A DNA stretch of 64,000 nt. It comes from Oscillospiraceae bacterium. GTDB taxonomy: Bacteria > Bacillota > Clostridia > Oscillospirales > Oscillospiraceae. Both the position numbers and the translations under genes were made by a program. Below are positions 46,914-55,409 of this stretch, one piece after another (within the stretch, counting starts at the first letter, position 1; the number at the start of each line of letters is the position of its first letter). Under the pieces are notes generated by a model. The model searched no databases and was not told the origin of the DNA. It was given only the letters and a program-made list of their open reading frames with translations. The stretch spans positions 62,001-126,000 of the forward strand of contig JAFXAW010000017.1 of assembly GCA_017522015.1 (NCBI GenBank), written 5' to 3'.

Positions 46914-48110
46914 ATGCGTTATCAGATGCTGAAAAGGGACATTCGACTTTTTCTGCACTGTCTGTTGCCGGCAATGGCGCTTACTGCAGTGTTTGCTGCG
47001 GTATGTGCCGTTGCGGCTCTGGCTGCGATTCACAATTCGCAAGATGTGTATACCCCTGTGAAAGCTGCGGTTGTAGACAGGGAGGACTCTGTCTTCAACC
47101 GCATGCTTATTCGTGCGGTTGCAAAAACGGATTATATCGCGGAGCTTCTGGACGTCACGTACTGCGATATGGACGAAGCCATGGAAGGCATGGAGTCCGG
47201 GGATTTGTCTGCCGTCATTGTTCTTCCCGAAGGAACATGGGACGGAATCAATTCCGGGGCAGCCACGAAGGGCGAAATCTATCTTTCGTCGTCGGTTGCC
47301 GCATATGCCGACATTGTCAAAAACGTGGCCGCTTTCGGAGAGTTGCTTTTGGCCTCCGGACAATACGGCGTGTTCAGCGGCGAACATTTGATTCGGGAAT
47401 ATGGCCTGGACAGGCAATTTCATGCAGAGTTTCTTACCAAGTCCAACACGTTGCTGCTGGGCGATGCCATCAGCGCAAATTCCGCTTATTTTGATGTGCA
47501 GGTTCTGGATTATGCCGGAACCGGTATGACAACCGAGGCTTACTATGTCGTAAGCTGGGCGGCGCTGCTCATTATGCTGCTGCCCCTGTTCTTCGCGCGG
47601 CTGTATACGAGCGACATGAAAAAGCCCGTATTGTGCCGGCTGCGCGGTCTGGGCATAAAAGACGGGCACTTTCTGATCGGGAAAATCGCGTATCCGGCGG
47701 CGTTTCAGGCAATCGTGATCGCTGCGATCCTGTGCGTTACGAAAAATCAAATTGCACCATCCGTCCGCTTGTCTGCAGTGCTCTGCGCGATTGCGGGCAT
47801 TGTGATTGTTGCAACGGTCTGCGCTTTCCTTATGATGCTGGGACACCGTGGGGTTCCCGCGCTGATCGTGATTGCTTTGTCCGGACTTCTTTTGTGCGGG
47901 GGCATTGTTCCGCGGCAGATGCTTCCGGACGCGCTTCTTGCTGTCGGCGCAGTCACGCCGTTCGGCGTTGCGCAAAACTTCTTGTCTCCCATGTGGGGCG
48001 GACAATGCAGCTGGCTGTCCTGCGGCATGGGGATTGTCTATGCGGTCGCGGCCGCTGTTGCGGCACATGCCAGACTGCAGCACGTGCGGATAGGGGGCGA
48101 TGAAGCATGA
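46914..48110 (+). CDS. ABC-2 family permease, first of a pair
   Basis: This 398-residue membrane protein has an N-terminal helix (about 15-40), a 160-residue outer domain (about 45-205) and five or six helices to the end. This is the layout of YhgE/Pip or ABC-2 type permeases. The outer domain has the KAAVVDREDS-like beginning found in that group. Its ribosome site is AGAGG. The next permease overlaps it by 4 bases (ATGA), so the two are coupled and probably form a heterodimer with the ATPase of this operon. Confidence 0.82.
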   Translation: MRYQMLKRDIRLFLHCLLPAMALTAVFAAVCAVAALAAIHNSQDVYTPVKAAVVDREDSVFNRMLIRAVAKTDYIAELLDVTYCDMDEAMEGMESGDLSAVIVLPEGTWDGINSGAATKGEIYLSSSVAAYADIVKNVAAFGELLLASGQYGVFSGEHLIREYGLDRQFHAEFLTKSNTLLLGDAISANSAYFDVQVLDYAGTGMTTEAYYVVSWAALLIMLLPLFFARLYTSDMKKPVLCRLRGLGIKDGHFLIGKIAYPAAFQAIVIAAILCVTKNQIAPSVRLSAVLCAIAGIVIVATVCAFLMMLGHRGVPALIVIALSGLLLCGGIVPRQMLPDALLAVGAVTPFGVAQNFLSPMWGGQCSWLSCGMGIVYAVAAAVAAHARLQHVRIGGDEA

Positions 48111-49204
48111 GTCCCTTTGTGTTTGCGCTTAAACGGCTTGTCCGGCGTCCGTTGTTTGTCGGGATGCTGGTGATTTATGTAATCGCGGTTGCCTTTGCCG
48201 GAAATGTCGGCAAAGAAATCCGCCTGCCGCCTGCCGGTGTTTTTGACGGATCAAAGTCCGAGGAATCCGGCCGGATTGTTTCTTATTTGACAGCGAATGG
48301 CTTTGTTGCGTGCGAAAGTCCGGAAGCGATGATCGAACTGGTTGGCAAGGGTCAACTGGATTGCGGTGTCATCATTCCCGAAAACCTCGTTGCGCTGATG
48401 GCGCAAAACGATCTGGACGGACAGATTTCGTGGGTTGTGTCGCCGACTTCGTATGTTCCCGAGCTGTACAAAGACCATGCCGCTGCCGCAATCTTTCGTG
48501 AGCACGCGCCGTTTATCACGGCAAAGCTCTTTGACGGCACCGAGGTGCCGCAGGAAAAAGTCTTTCAGGAATACGAAAAGATGTTTTCAGAGGGCTACGC
48601 CTTCTCTTTGGATAACATCCTTATGGAGGGCGGCATTCGCCCCGAAGATGCAAGCCGGCGCTCCCTCGTCATGGGCGTATCTGCTATTTTGCTGTGCGCC
48701 ATAATTTTTGCCTTTTGTGCAGACATTGCGGACACCTCGTTCCGGGAGGTCGTCTGCAGAATCGGATTGGCGAAAGCCATCACCGTGACCGTAATCCCCG
48801 GCTTGATTGTGCGGATGATTCTGGCCGCTTGTGCCGGAGGTGTCGCTTTGCTTTTGGCAGATGCTTCTGACCTGATTGTGCCCCTTTTGATATACATTGT
48901 TCTTCTGACCGGCGTTGCCGTTATGCTGTCCGGCCTGCTGCGCAATGTAAGGCTTATATACACCTTGCTTTCCGTTGTGGTTGCCGGCTCTGTTGCACTA
49001 TGCCCGATTTACACAGACCTTGCGCTTACATCCCCTGTTTTGGCGGCGGTGCGATATTTCTTCCCGCCGTACTGGATGTGGCCGCTGGCGGAGAATCGGC
49101 TGATCGGGGCTTTGGCCGCGATTCTTGCGCTGCTTGGCGGAATCGCGCTTCTGGTGCTGCGGTACGCAGTGATTGGAAAACACCGCTTGCGCACGCGGGT
49201 TTAA
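48107..49204 (+). CDS. ABC-2 family permease, second of a pair
   Basis: This 365-residue protein has the same plan as the preceding permease: a first helix (16-32), an outer domain of about 150 residues and six C-terminal helices. The outer domain begins PPAGVFDGSKSEESGRIVSY. It is shorter and divergent from its partner but clearly related in architecture. It ends the operon; a strong terminator follows after 70 bases. Substrate is unknown. Confidence 0.82.
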   Translation: MSPFVFALKRLVRRPLFVGMLVIYVIAVAFAGNVGKEIRLPPAGVFDGSKSEESGRIVSYLTANGFVACESPEAMIELVGKGQLDCGVIIPENLVALMAQNDLDGQISWVVSPTSYVPELYKDHAAAAIFREHAPFITAKLFDGTEVPQEKVFQEYEKMFSEGYAFSLDNILMEGGIRPEDASRRSLVMGVSAILLCAIIFAFCADIADTSFREVVCRIGLAKAITVTVIPGLIVRMILAACAGGVALLLADASDLIVPLLIYIVLLTGVAVMLSGLLRNVRLIYTLLSVVVAGSVALCPIYTDLALTSPVLAAVRYFFPPYWMWPLAENRLIGALAAILALLGGIALLVLRYAVIGKHRLRTRV

Positions 49205-49274
49205 CGCCGCGCCATTTCCCCGGAATATTTTCAGGCAAATCCAAACGTACCGTTTGTAGCTATAAACCCACAAC

Positions 49275-49314
49275 AAAGGAGCCGGACCCAAAATGGTCCG
49301 GCTCCTTTGCTTTT
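49275..49314 (+). terminator. Terminator of the exporter operon (copy 1 of a repeated element)
   Basis: A 14-base stem (49275-49288 with 49295-49308) with loop CAAAAT is followed by GCTTTT. The arms and ten flanking bases recur at 51160-51192. Confidence 0.92.
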
Positions 49315-49467
49315 CCGTGAGGTTCGGCTGCGCTCCAAACAAAAAATATGCAAATCCATGCCACGATATATTTGAAAAAATGATCAATCAAGCTAAGCGT
49401 TTTTTCTTCCCGCTTCGTTTAATAAGTGACGGGGATACACAGAAACCCGCCGGAAAGGAGCAAGCCT

Positions 49468-50100
49468 ATGGATCACGGTGCATCCAACTGTCTCCACATT
49501 CCCGATGGTGCTGCCGAAGCCCTTTTTGAAAAGAGAAAACCCATCGATGTCTCCGAGGAGCTTTACAGCCGCTACGTTCACGGCGACGACAGCGCCTTTG
49601 TGGATCTCATTCGTCAATATAAAGACGGATTGATTTTCTATCTGGACAGCTTCACCCACGACATTTATGCAGCAGAAGATCTTGCGCAGGAGACCTTCGT
49701 GAAGATCGCAATTCGCAAGCCCCGCTTCTCGCCGCGCGCCCATTTCAAAACCTGGCTTTATACGCTTGCGCGAAACCTTGCGATAGACCAGCTGCGAAAA
49801 CAGGTCAGGCAAAGCGTTCTGCCGCTGGACTCTGTCGGAGATCTCCCCACAGACGAAATGAATCTGGAGCATCAATATTTGCATCAGGAACGGCGGATCG
49901 CGGTTCGCAGAGCGCTAAGGTGCATCAACTGCAATTACGCGCAGGTTCTGTACCTAACCTACTTTGAAGGCTTCAGCAACGCGCAGGCGGCCAGAATTAT
50001 GAAAAAAAGCAAGCGTCAAATCGAAAACCTGTTGTATCAGGCTAAGAAGGCCCTGAAATCCGAATTATGCAAGGAGGCGCTGTTCAATGAAGAGTCCTGA
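49468..50100 (+). CDS. RNA polymerase sigma factor, sigma-70 family (ECF-like)
   Basis: This 210-residue alternative sigma factor has region 2 (FVDLIRQYKDGLIFYLDSF to DLAQETFVKIAIRKPRF) and region 4 with its HTH (LYLTYFEGFSNAQAARIMK). The typical C-terminal QIENLLYQAKKALK is present. The ATG at 49468 follows GGAAAGGAG; the N-terminal 25 residues before region 2 are not conserved. The downstream gene, overlapping by 14 bases, encodes a single-pass protein with an N-terminal tail that could be its anti-sigma factor. Targets are unknown; the exporter operon next door is a candidate. Confidence 0.9.
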   Translation: MDHGASNCLHIPDGAAEALFEKRKPIDVSEELYSRYVHGDDSAFVDLIRQYKDGLIFYLDSFTHDIYAAEDLAQETFVKIAIRKPRFSPRAHFKTWLYTLARNLAIDQLRKQVRQSVLPLDSVGDLPTDEMNLEHQYLHQERRIAVRRALRCINCNYAQVLYLTYFEGFSNAQAARIMKKSKRQIENLLYQAKKALKSELCKEALFNEES

Positions 50101-51139
50101 AGAAATGGCACAGCTTGTTTTCTCCCGGCGGGACGCATATCGGGAGGGAATGACATCCCGGCGCAAAGCCGTCTGGCGGAGGGCGTCTGTGATCGCCGCC
50201 GCAGCCTTGTGCACGGCCATACTCGGCGTAGGCGGCGTGCTGGCTGCAACGCTGGATATCGGCGCGCTGTTCCGCTCCGTTTTTTCGAGTCAACAGGGCA
50301 ACGCACTCTCAGAAACGCAAAACACTTACATTGAAACGCACATGGCGGACATTGGCGACAGCGTAAGCGCCGACGGCTACACGGTCACCTTAAAAGGCGC
50401 ATTGACGGACGGCACCACTGCCCACATTCTGGTCGATATTGTCGGTCCGGAAGCAATCGATCTGGAATCGGTTTCTCCCGGCTTCGACTTGACGATGAAG
50501 GGTTTGTGCTATGAAGATCAGCACGGCATCAGCTCTGTCGGGGCCACGTTCCTGCATTTGGATGACCACGACGGAAAGGCAAACACCGTATCGCTGAACA
50601 TTGAATACAACGTGTATGCCATGCCCGGAAGCAACTTCACGCTGGCGGATGGAAGAAGCAGAACATTGCACCTTGCCGATATTGGATATGTGGAAACCGA
50701 ATATCCCTACGCTTTCCGTCACGTTGCAGAAGGCCCGTGGGTTTTCAAGTTTGCATTCACCGCAACGGGAAACAGCGAAACCGAGCTGCTGCAAAGCCCG
50801 ATTTCCGGCTCTTACAGCCAGATTTCCGGCAGACAGGTCAAGGCCACCATCCATTCCGTAATGATGAAAGGCCTGAGCGCCACGGTTTATTACACGCTCG
50901 ATGCGCATGAAGTGCAGGAAGCCGGCGACTTTGGCGCCATTCGGTTCGTTATGAACGACGGCAGTGAGCTGTTTGCCTATCCGGACAAGGCCGGGCAGAC
51001 AGCCGAAATCAGCAACGGCGAGCTGATTCCCGGGTCGAACTGTCATTACTGCACCTATGTATTCCCGGCGCCCATCAGCTGCGACGACGTGGACACCGTA
51101 TATATTGGCGAAAGCGCCATCAAAATCAGCCATCCGTAA
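50087..51139 (+). CDS. Single-pass membrane protein, probable anti-sigma factor (DUF4179-like)
   Basis: This 350-residue protein has a short cytoplasmic segment (1-33) that could bind the sigma factor, a transmembrane helix (about 34-55) and an extracytoplasmic domain of nearly 300 residues. The domain's beta-rich pattern (TVTLKGALTDGTTAHILVDI, then VKATIHSVMMKGLSATVYYT) is like DUF4179 proteins. The ATG at 50087 has AAGGAGG upstream inside the sigma gene, giving tight coupling. Homology to DUF4179 is from memory of the pattern and should be checked. It most likely holds the sigma factor inactive until an envelope signal arrives. Confidence 0.78.
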   Translation: MKSPEEMAQLVFSRRDAYREGMTSRRKAVWRRASVIAAAALCTAILGVGGVLAATLDIGALFRSVFSSQQGNALSETQNTYIETHMADIGDSVSADGYTVTLKGALTDGTTAHILVDIVGPEAIDLESVSPGFDLTMKGLCYEDQHGISSVGATFLHLDDHDGKANTVSLNIEYNVYAMPGSNFTLADGRSRTLHLADIGYVETEYPYAFRHVAEGPWVFKFAFTATGNSETELLQSPISGSYSQISGRQVKATIHSVMMKGLSATVYYTLDAHEVQEAGDFGAIRFVMNDGSELFAYPDKAGQTAEISNGELIPGSNCHYCTYVFPAPISCDDVDTVYIGESAIKISHP

Positions 51140-51159
51140 CGGATATCTCAACCCACAAC

Positions 51160-51196
51160 AAAGGAGCCGGACCATTTGGGTCCGGCTCCTTTGCAT
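51160..51196 (+). terminator. Terminator of the sigma operon (copy 2 of a repeated element)
   Basis: The arms are the same 14 bases as at 49275-49308, with a five-base loop ATTTG that is the reverse complement of the first loop less one A. Confidence 0.92.
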
Positions 51197-51209
51197 TCCG
51201 CGGGGCACA

Positions 51210-51247
51210 AAAAACAGCACCCCCTGATTCTTTCAGGGGGTGCTGTT
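51210..51247 (-). terminator. Terminator of ackA
   Basis: A 15-base stem (51213-51227 with 51233-51247) ends on the minus strand in a U-run; it lies 8 bases behind the ackA stop. Confidence 0.9.
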
Positions 51248-51254
51248 ACGTTTG

Positions 51255-52460
51255 TTATCCGCGGGTAACGAGTCTGTACGTGTCGCGGGCGATCATAAGT
51301 TCCTCGTTCGTGGCAATCACGAAGACCTTGACCTTACTGTCGTCCGTGGAGATGAGGTGCTCGTCTGCGCGCTCGAAGTTGCGCTTTTCGCAAATCTTCA
51401 CGCCCATAAAATCAAGTCCCTCGCAGATGGCGGCGCGGGTTTCCGGACCGTTCTCGCCGACACCGGCCGTGAAGACGATGGCGTCCACACCGCCCATGGC
51501 GGCCGCGTAAGCGCCGATATACTTGCGAACCTCGTAATGGAACTTGTCCAGCGCGAGCTGCGCGCGCTCGTTGCCATGATGCCAGGATGCATCCTCGAGA
51601 TCGCGGAAGTCGGAAGAGACTTCGGAAAGCGCCAGCACGCCGGACTTCTTGTTGAGGATTTCGATCATTTCCTTCAGGCTGTAGCCGTAACGGTCGGACA
51701 GATACTCCAGAATGGTGGGGTCAATGTCACCGGAACGGGTGCCCATGGGCAAACCAGCCAGCGGGCTCAGGCCCATGGTGGTGTCAATGCTCTTGCCGTC
51801 CACGCAAGCGGAGAGGGAAGAGCCGTTGCCAAGGTGGCAGCAGACGATCTTGCTGTGCTCCGGATTGCCGAGCAGATCAATGCAGCGGCCGGAAACGTAA
51901 TTATGGGAAGTGCCGTGGAAACCGTAACGGCGCACATCGTCGTTCTCATAATACTCATAGGGGATGGCGTAGAGATATGCCTTCGGCGGCATGGTCTGAT
52001 GGAACGCGGTGTCGAACACGGCAACCTGCGGCTTATCGGGCATACACTTGGTGCAGGCCTCGATGCCCATAAGGTTGGCCGGATTGTGCAGCGGCCCGAG
52101 GGGGATGCATTCCTTGATGGCGGCGATGCACATATCGTCGATCAGGCAGCTCTCACCAAACTTCTTGCCGCCGTGCACGACGCGGTGGCCGACAGCGCCG
52201 ATCTCGTCCATGCTGCTGATCACGCCGTTGACGGGGTCAATCAGTGCATCCAGCACAGTCTGAATGGCTTCGCCATGCGTGGGCATGGGAACGTCAACTG
52301 CTTTAACCTGCTGCTTCCCTTCCAGCTGCGGCTTATAGGTGAATTTTCCGCCGATGCCGATGCGCTCACAAACGCCCTTGGCCAGCAGAGTCTCGCTTTC
52401 CGCATCGATGAGCTGATACTTCAGAGAAGAGCTTCCTGCGTTGATTACGAGAATTTTCAT
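51255..52460 (-). CDS. ackA: Acetate kinase
   Basis: This enzyme makes ATP and acetate from acetyl phosphate, the main fermentative energy step after pta. The 401-residue protein starts VLVINAGSSSLKYQL-like (MKILVINAGSSS), and has GHRVVHGG and PLAPLHNPANL-type (PLGPLHNPANLMGI) motifs. FDTAFHQTMP and HLGNGSSLSA carry the catalytic residues, and VFTAGVGENGP follows. The ATG at 52460 follows TTGGAGG. It is single, with its own promoter and terminator, and divergent from tmcAL. No pta gene is in the window. Confidence 0.98.
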   Translation of the reverse strand: MKILVINAGSSSLKYQLIDAESETLLAKGVCERIGIGGKFTYKPQLEGKQQVKAVDVPMPTHGEAIQTVLDALIDPVNGVISSMDEIGAVGHRVVHGGKKFGESCLIDDMCIAAIKECIPLGPLHNPANLMGIEACTKCMPDKPQVAVFDTAFHQTMPPKAYLYAIPYEYYENDDVRRYGFHGTSHNYVSGRCIDLLGNPEHSKIVCCHLGNGSSLSACVDGKSIDTTMGLSPLAGLPMGTRSGDIDPTILEYLSDRYGYSLKEMIEILNKKSGVLALSEVSSDFRDLEDASWHHGNERAQLALDKFHYEVRKYIGAYAAAMGGVDAIVFTAGVGENGPETRAAICEGLDFMGVKICEKRNFERADEHLISTDDSKVKVFVIATNEELMIARDTYRLVTRG

Positions 52461-52582
52461 TTGTTCAACCTCCAAAATATTGACAAGCGTTTCCGCCCGG
52501 TAAATAATAGGTATATCCTTGCTTTAACCGTGAATCTCCCGCGGAAAACCGCGTAAACATCCACGATAAAAACTAATAGCTT

Positions 52583-52611
52583 ATTTTATACCCTGTTTTT
52601 GGAAAACGCAA
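52583..52611 (-). promoter_or_regulatory. ackA promoter
   Basis: TTGCGT and TAAAAT with a 17-base spacer stand on the minus strand, giving a leader of about 115 bases. Confidence 0.65.
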
Positions 52612-52732
52612 GCCTTTTTTCAGATAATTCCCTCAAAACTGTATCCGGAATACGAAAAAAGTAACAGATTCTTGGAAAAAAGCAAACTCAGCGGGCGGAT
52701 TTTGCGCCCCTGCAAAGGAGGAGAGACGGCAC

Positions 52733-53959
52733 ATGGAGAATGTGATCGGCGTCGCGGCGGAGTATAACCCCTTTCACCTCGGGCACCTTTATCATTTGGA
52801 GCGCAGCCGGGAAATGCTCGGCGGCGGCACGCTCGTGTGCGTGATGTCCGGCAGCTTCGTGCAGCGCGGCGAATGCGCGGTGTTCCGCAAGCACGCGCGG
52901 GCGGAAGCGGCTGTGCGCGCCGGTGCGGATCTCGTGCTGGAGCTGCCGCTGCCCTGGGCACTGAGCAGTGCGGAGGGTTTTGCACGCGGCTGCGTGGGCC
53001 TGCTCGGCGCGCTTGGCGTTGTGACGCATATGAGCTTCGGCGCAGAATGCGCAGATCTCAGGCAGCTCTCCGCCGTGGCGACGGCGCTTTGTGATCCGGA
53101 GGTCGATGCCATGATCGGCGAGGAGCTGCAAGCGGGCGATTCCTATGCCGCGGCGCGGCAGCGCGCCCTGCAGCGTGCCCTCGGCGGGGAACTTGCCGAA
53201 CTCGTGCGCGAGCCGAACAACATTCTGGCCATTGAATATCTCAAGGCGCTCGACACGCAGCGCCTCTCCATCACGCCGATTGCGGTGGAGCGTCTCGGCG
53301 CGGGACACGACCGCGCATCCGAACCGGACTCCGACGCGCCGCGCGCGGCGCGCGAGCTGCGCGCCCTGCTTGCCGCGGGACAGGATATATCCGCTTTTCT
53401 CCCCGAGGCAGCGGCGGATGTTTATCGCCGCGAGACGGAACAGGGCCGCGGCCCCGTGACGATGCAGGCGCTGGAAATGGCGCTGCTGGCGCGTCTGCGC
53501 GGCCTTGCGGAGGCGGATTTCGCGGCGCTGCCGGATGCATCGGAGGGCGTGGAAAAGCGGCTTTACCGCGCCGCGGCAACGGAGCCGACCTTCGACGCCG
53601 TGCTGGCTGCGGCCGCGGCGAAGCGCTATCCCCTCTCCCGCCTGCGCCGGATGCTGCTCAGCGCAGCGCTCGGCCTGCGCGCCGGACAGGCAGACGGCAT
53701 CCCGCCCTACGCGCGGGTGCTCGCGGCCAATGCCGCCGGAACGGCGCTGCTGCGCAGAATTTCCGAACGCGCACAGATCCCCGTGCTGACCAAAAGCGCG
53801 GCGGCGAAGGATCTGGACGCACGCGGGCAGGAGATTTTTGCCCTCGGCGCGAAGGCAGAGGATCTGTACGTCCTTGGCTTTGGCGCGGCCGCGGAGCGCA
53901 CGGGTGGCTCGGACTGGCGAAGCAGCCCGTATATCGAGAAGGGAGAATCCGCGCGATGA
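52733..53959 (+). CDS. tmcAL: tRNA(Met) cytidine acetate ligase TmcAL
   Basis: TmcAL (YlbM) acetylates the wobble cytidine of elongator tRNA-Met using acetate and ATP. The 408-residue protein has the nucleotidyltransferase motif AAEYNPFHLGHLYHL at its start and VMSGSFVQRGECA. FRKHARAEAAVRAGADLVLELP is also present, all family hallmarks. The ATG at 52733 follows AAAGGAGGAGAG. Its stop overlaps the start of the alkyltransferase gene. It is divergent from ackA, the enzyme that produces its acetate substrate. Confidence 0.95.
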   Translation: MENVIGVAAEYNPFHLGHLYHLERSREMLGGGTLVCVMSGSFVQRGECAVFRKHARAEAAVRAGADLVLELPLPWALSSAEGFARGCVGLLGALGVVTHMSFGAECADLRQLSAVATALCDPEVDAMIGEELQAGDSYAAARQRALQRALGGELAELVREPNNILAIEYLKALDTQRLSITPIAVERLGAGHDRASEPDSDAPRAARELRALLAAGQDISAFLPEAAADVYRRETEQGRGPVTMQALEMALLARLRGLAEADFAALPDASEGVEKRLYRAAATEPTFDAVLAAAAAKRYPLSRLRRMLLSAALGLRAGQADGIPPYARVLAANAAGTALLRRISERAQIPVLTKSAAAKDLDARGQEIFALGAKAEDLYVLGFGAAAERTGGSDWRSSPYIEKGESAR

Positions 53960-54261
53960 GTGCATTCAGCGAGCGCATATACGAAGCGGTTAAACTGATC
54001 CCCTGCGGCCGCGTGATGAGCTACGGGCAGGTTGCCCGTCTTGCCGGAAATCCGCGCGGCGCGCGGGCGGTGGGCTTTGCGCTGCACCGCAACCCCTATC
54101 CCGGCGTCGTGCCCTGCCACCGCGTCGTCTTCCGGGACGGCAGCCTCGCGCCCGGCTTTGCCTTCGGCGGGCCGGACGAGCAGCGCCGACTGCTGGAATC
54201 GGAGGGCGTTGGCTTCACAGAGGACGGCCGCGTGGACATGGCACAATTCGGTATGTTCTGA
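53956..54261 (+). CDS. Single-domain MGMT-type DNA alkyltransferase
   Basis: This 101-residue protein is the DNA-binding active-site domain of O6-alkylguanine-DNA alkyltransferase, without the N-terminal domain of full-length Ogt. Motifs are RVMSYGQVARLAG (helix-turn-helix), GARAVGFALHRNP and the catalytic VPCHRVV. The PCHR cysteine is intact, unlike alkyltransferase-like proteins that have Trp there, so stoichiometric repair is possible. The ATG overlaps the tmcAL stop by 4 bases. A hairpin terminator follows. Confidence 0.92.
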   Translation: MSAFSERIYEAVKLIPCGRVMSYGQVARLAGNPRGARAVGFALHRNPYPGVVPCHRVVFRDGSLAPGFAFGGPDEQRRLLESEGVGFTEDGRVDMAQFGMF

Positions 54262-54332
54262 GCCCGCAGCCGAACAGCACCGCCGACCGGGCGGACGCCC
54301 CGGCCAAAAAATACATACAAGCCGCATAATAC

Positions 54333-54368
54333 AACAGCACCCCCTTGAATCAAGGGGGCGCTGTTCAT
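54333..54368 (+). terminator. Terminator of the tmcAL operon
   Basis: A 15-base stem with one mismatch (54333-54347 with 54351-54365) is followed by CATTTC, a weak U-run. Confidence 0.75.
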
Positions 54369-54397
54369 TTCAGGGGATTTTTGACTGTAAGGGGGAA

Positions 54398-54829
54398 TCA
54401 ATGAAAATAAAGATAGTAATCGCCATTCGCCTTGTTGTCTATATCCTCTTTTGTCGTGAAGGAAATATTGGCTTTGCTATAAGTTAGCGCATGTAATATG
54501 TTTTTCTGATCCTCTTCTGTACCGCCGCAAAATGTAATCTTAGGAGCACCCATGTTTGTGAGTTCAAACGCTCCTTTCGGATACCCCAAAGCAATCAAAT
54601 TATGGATTGTCGCTCTTTCCAGTTCGACGCAATAGCCTGACGTTTTTGCTGCCTCTAACTCGGCATCTGTTTCAAACAAATACCAAACAACAAGATGCTG
54701 CGGTTCAATATCAAAGGCACCATAAAAGAAATGTTGATAAATTTTAGGCGTTCTGTCGGAAAAATCCTCAACCGTTTTCTCTACAGCTTTTTTAATAATG
54801 CGTTTTCTTCTTGAAAATCGGAACAGCAT
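54398..54829 (-). CDS. Hypothetical protein, AT-rich
   Basis: I do not recognise this 143-residue protein. After a basic start (FSRRKRIIKKAVEKTVEDF) it has a globular pattern of alternating strands and helices (LVVWYLFETDAELEAAKTSG, then YPKGAFELTNMGAPKITFCG) ending in DYYLYFH. No membrane segment is seen. The ATG at 54829 has AAGGCGGTG upstream; a GTG three codons earlier is part of that site. It is one of several isolated AT-rich genes in this stretch, suggesting acquisition. Confidence 0.72.
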   Translation of the reverse strand: MLFRFSRRKRIIKKAVEKTVEDFSDRTPKIYQHFFYGAFDIEPQHLVVWYLFETDAELEAAKTSGYCVELERATIHNLIALGYPKGAFELTNMGAPKITFCGGTEEDQKNILHALTYSKANISFTTKEDIDNKANGDYYLYFH

Positions 54830-54871
54830 ATATCCCACCGCCTTATTTCGTTATACCGCAAAAAACAACGC

Positions 54872-55378
54872 TCATTCCTGCATTTTCAGGCACATATAAT
54901 CAAAGGCTATTTCTTCCTTGCCGATTTTGAAGAACGCAGGATGTGTTCCGACTTTTTGAAATCCAAACTTTTCATACAGATGTATTGCTGAAAAATTGTC
55001 GCTGCGAACCTGCAGGTCAATGACTCCAAAGGAATTTTCCCCGGCAAACTTGATGATGCTTTGCAGCAGCCGACTTCCGATCCCTTTATTCCAACATTCC
55101 CGCAAAACGGAAACGCTGACCTCGCCGCGATGCCGCATCCTGCGAGGCAAGCGGCTCAAACTGGCATTGCCGACGATTTTTCCATCCTCTTTCGCAACAA
55201 GCATAATCTCATCGCAGGAGCTTTCCATCTGACAAATGTATGCCGCTTCGGATTCCGGGGTGATCGGCAGCCCCTCTCCCCCAAATGTCAAATTGTCCGT
55301 TTCTCCGCCGATCTGTTTCAGAAATTGCAATATTTCAGCCGCATCCGCACTCGTTGCTTTTTCAATCGTGATGCTCAT
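54872..55378 (-). CDS. GNAT family N-acetyltransferase
   Basis: This 168-residue acetyl-CoA-dependent acyltransferase has all four GNAT motifs. Strand 4 is VSVSVLRECWNKGIGSRLL with the pyrophosphate loop GIGSR, followed by the conserved N in LQVRSDNFSAIHLYEKFGF. MLVAKEDGKIVGNASL forms strands 2-3. It belongs to the RimI/PhnO-like group of small GNATs; the substrate is unknown. The ATG is 42 bases upstream of the start of the 143-residue gene, which may be cotranscribed. No strong ribosome site was seen (GAGGCGGTG lies 12 bases away). Confidence 0.9.
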   Translation of the reverse strand: MSITIEKATSADAAEILQFLKQIGGETDNLTFGGEGLPITPESEAAYICQMESSCDEIMLVAKEDGKIVGNASLSRLPRRMRHRGEVSVSVLRECWNKGIGSRLLQSIIKFAGENSFGVIDLQVRSDNFSAIHLYEKFGFQKVGTHPAFFKIGKEEIAFDYMCLKMQE

Positions 55379-55409
55379 AAATACACCGCCTCGCCGAATT
55401 GGGGTTTGC

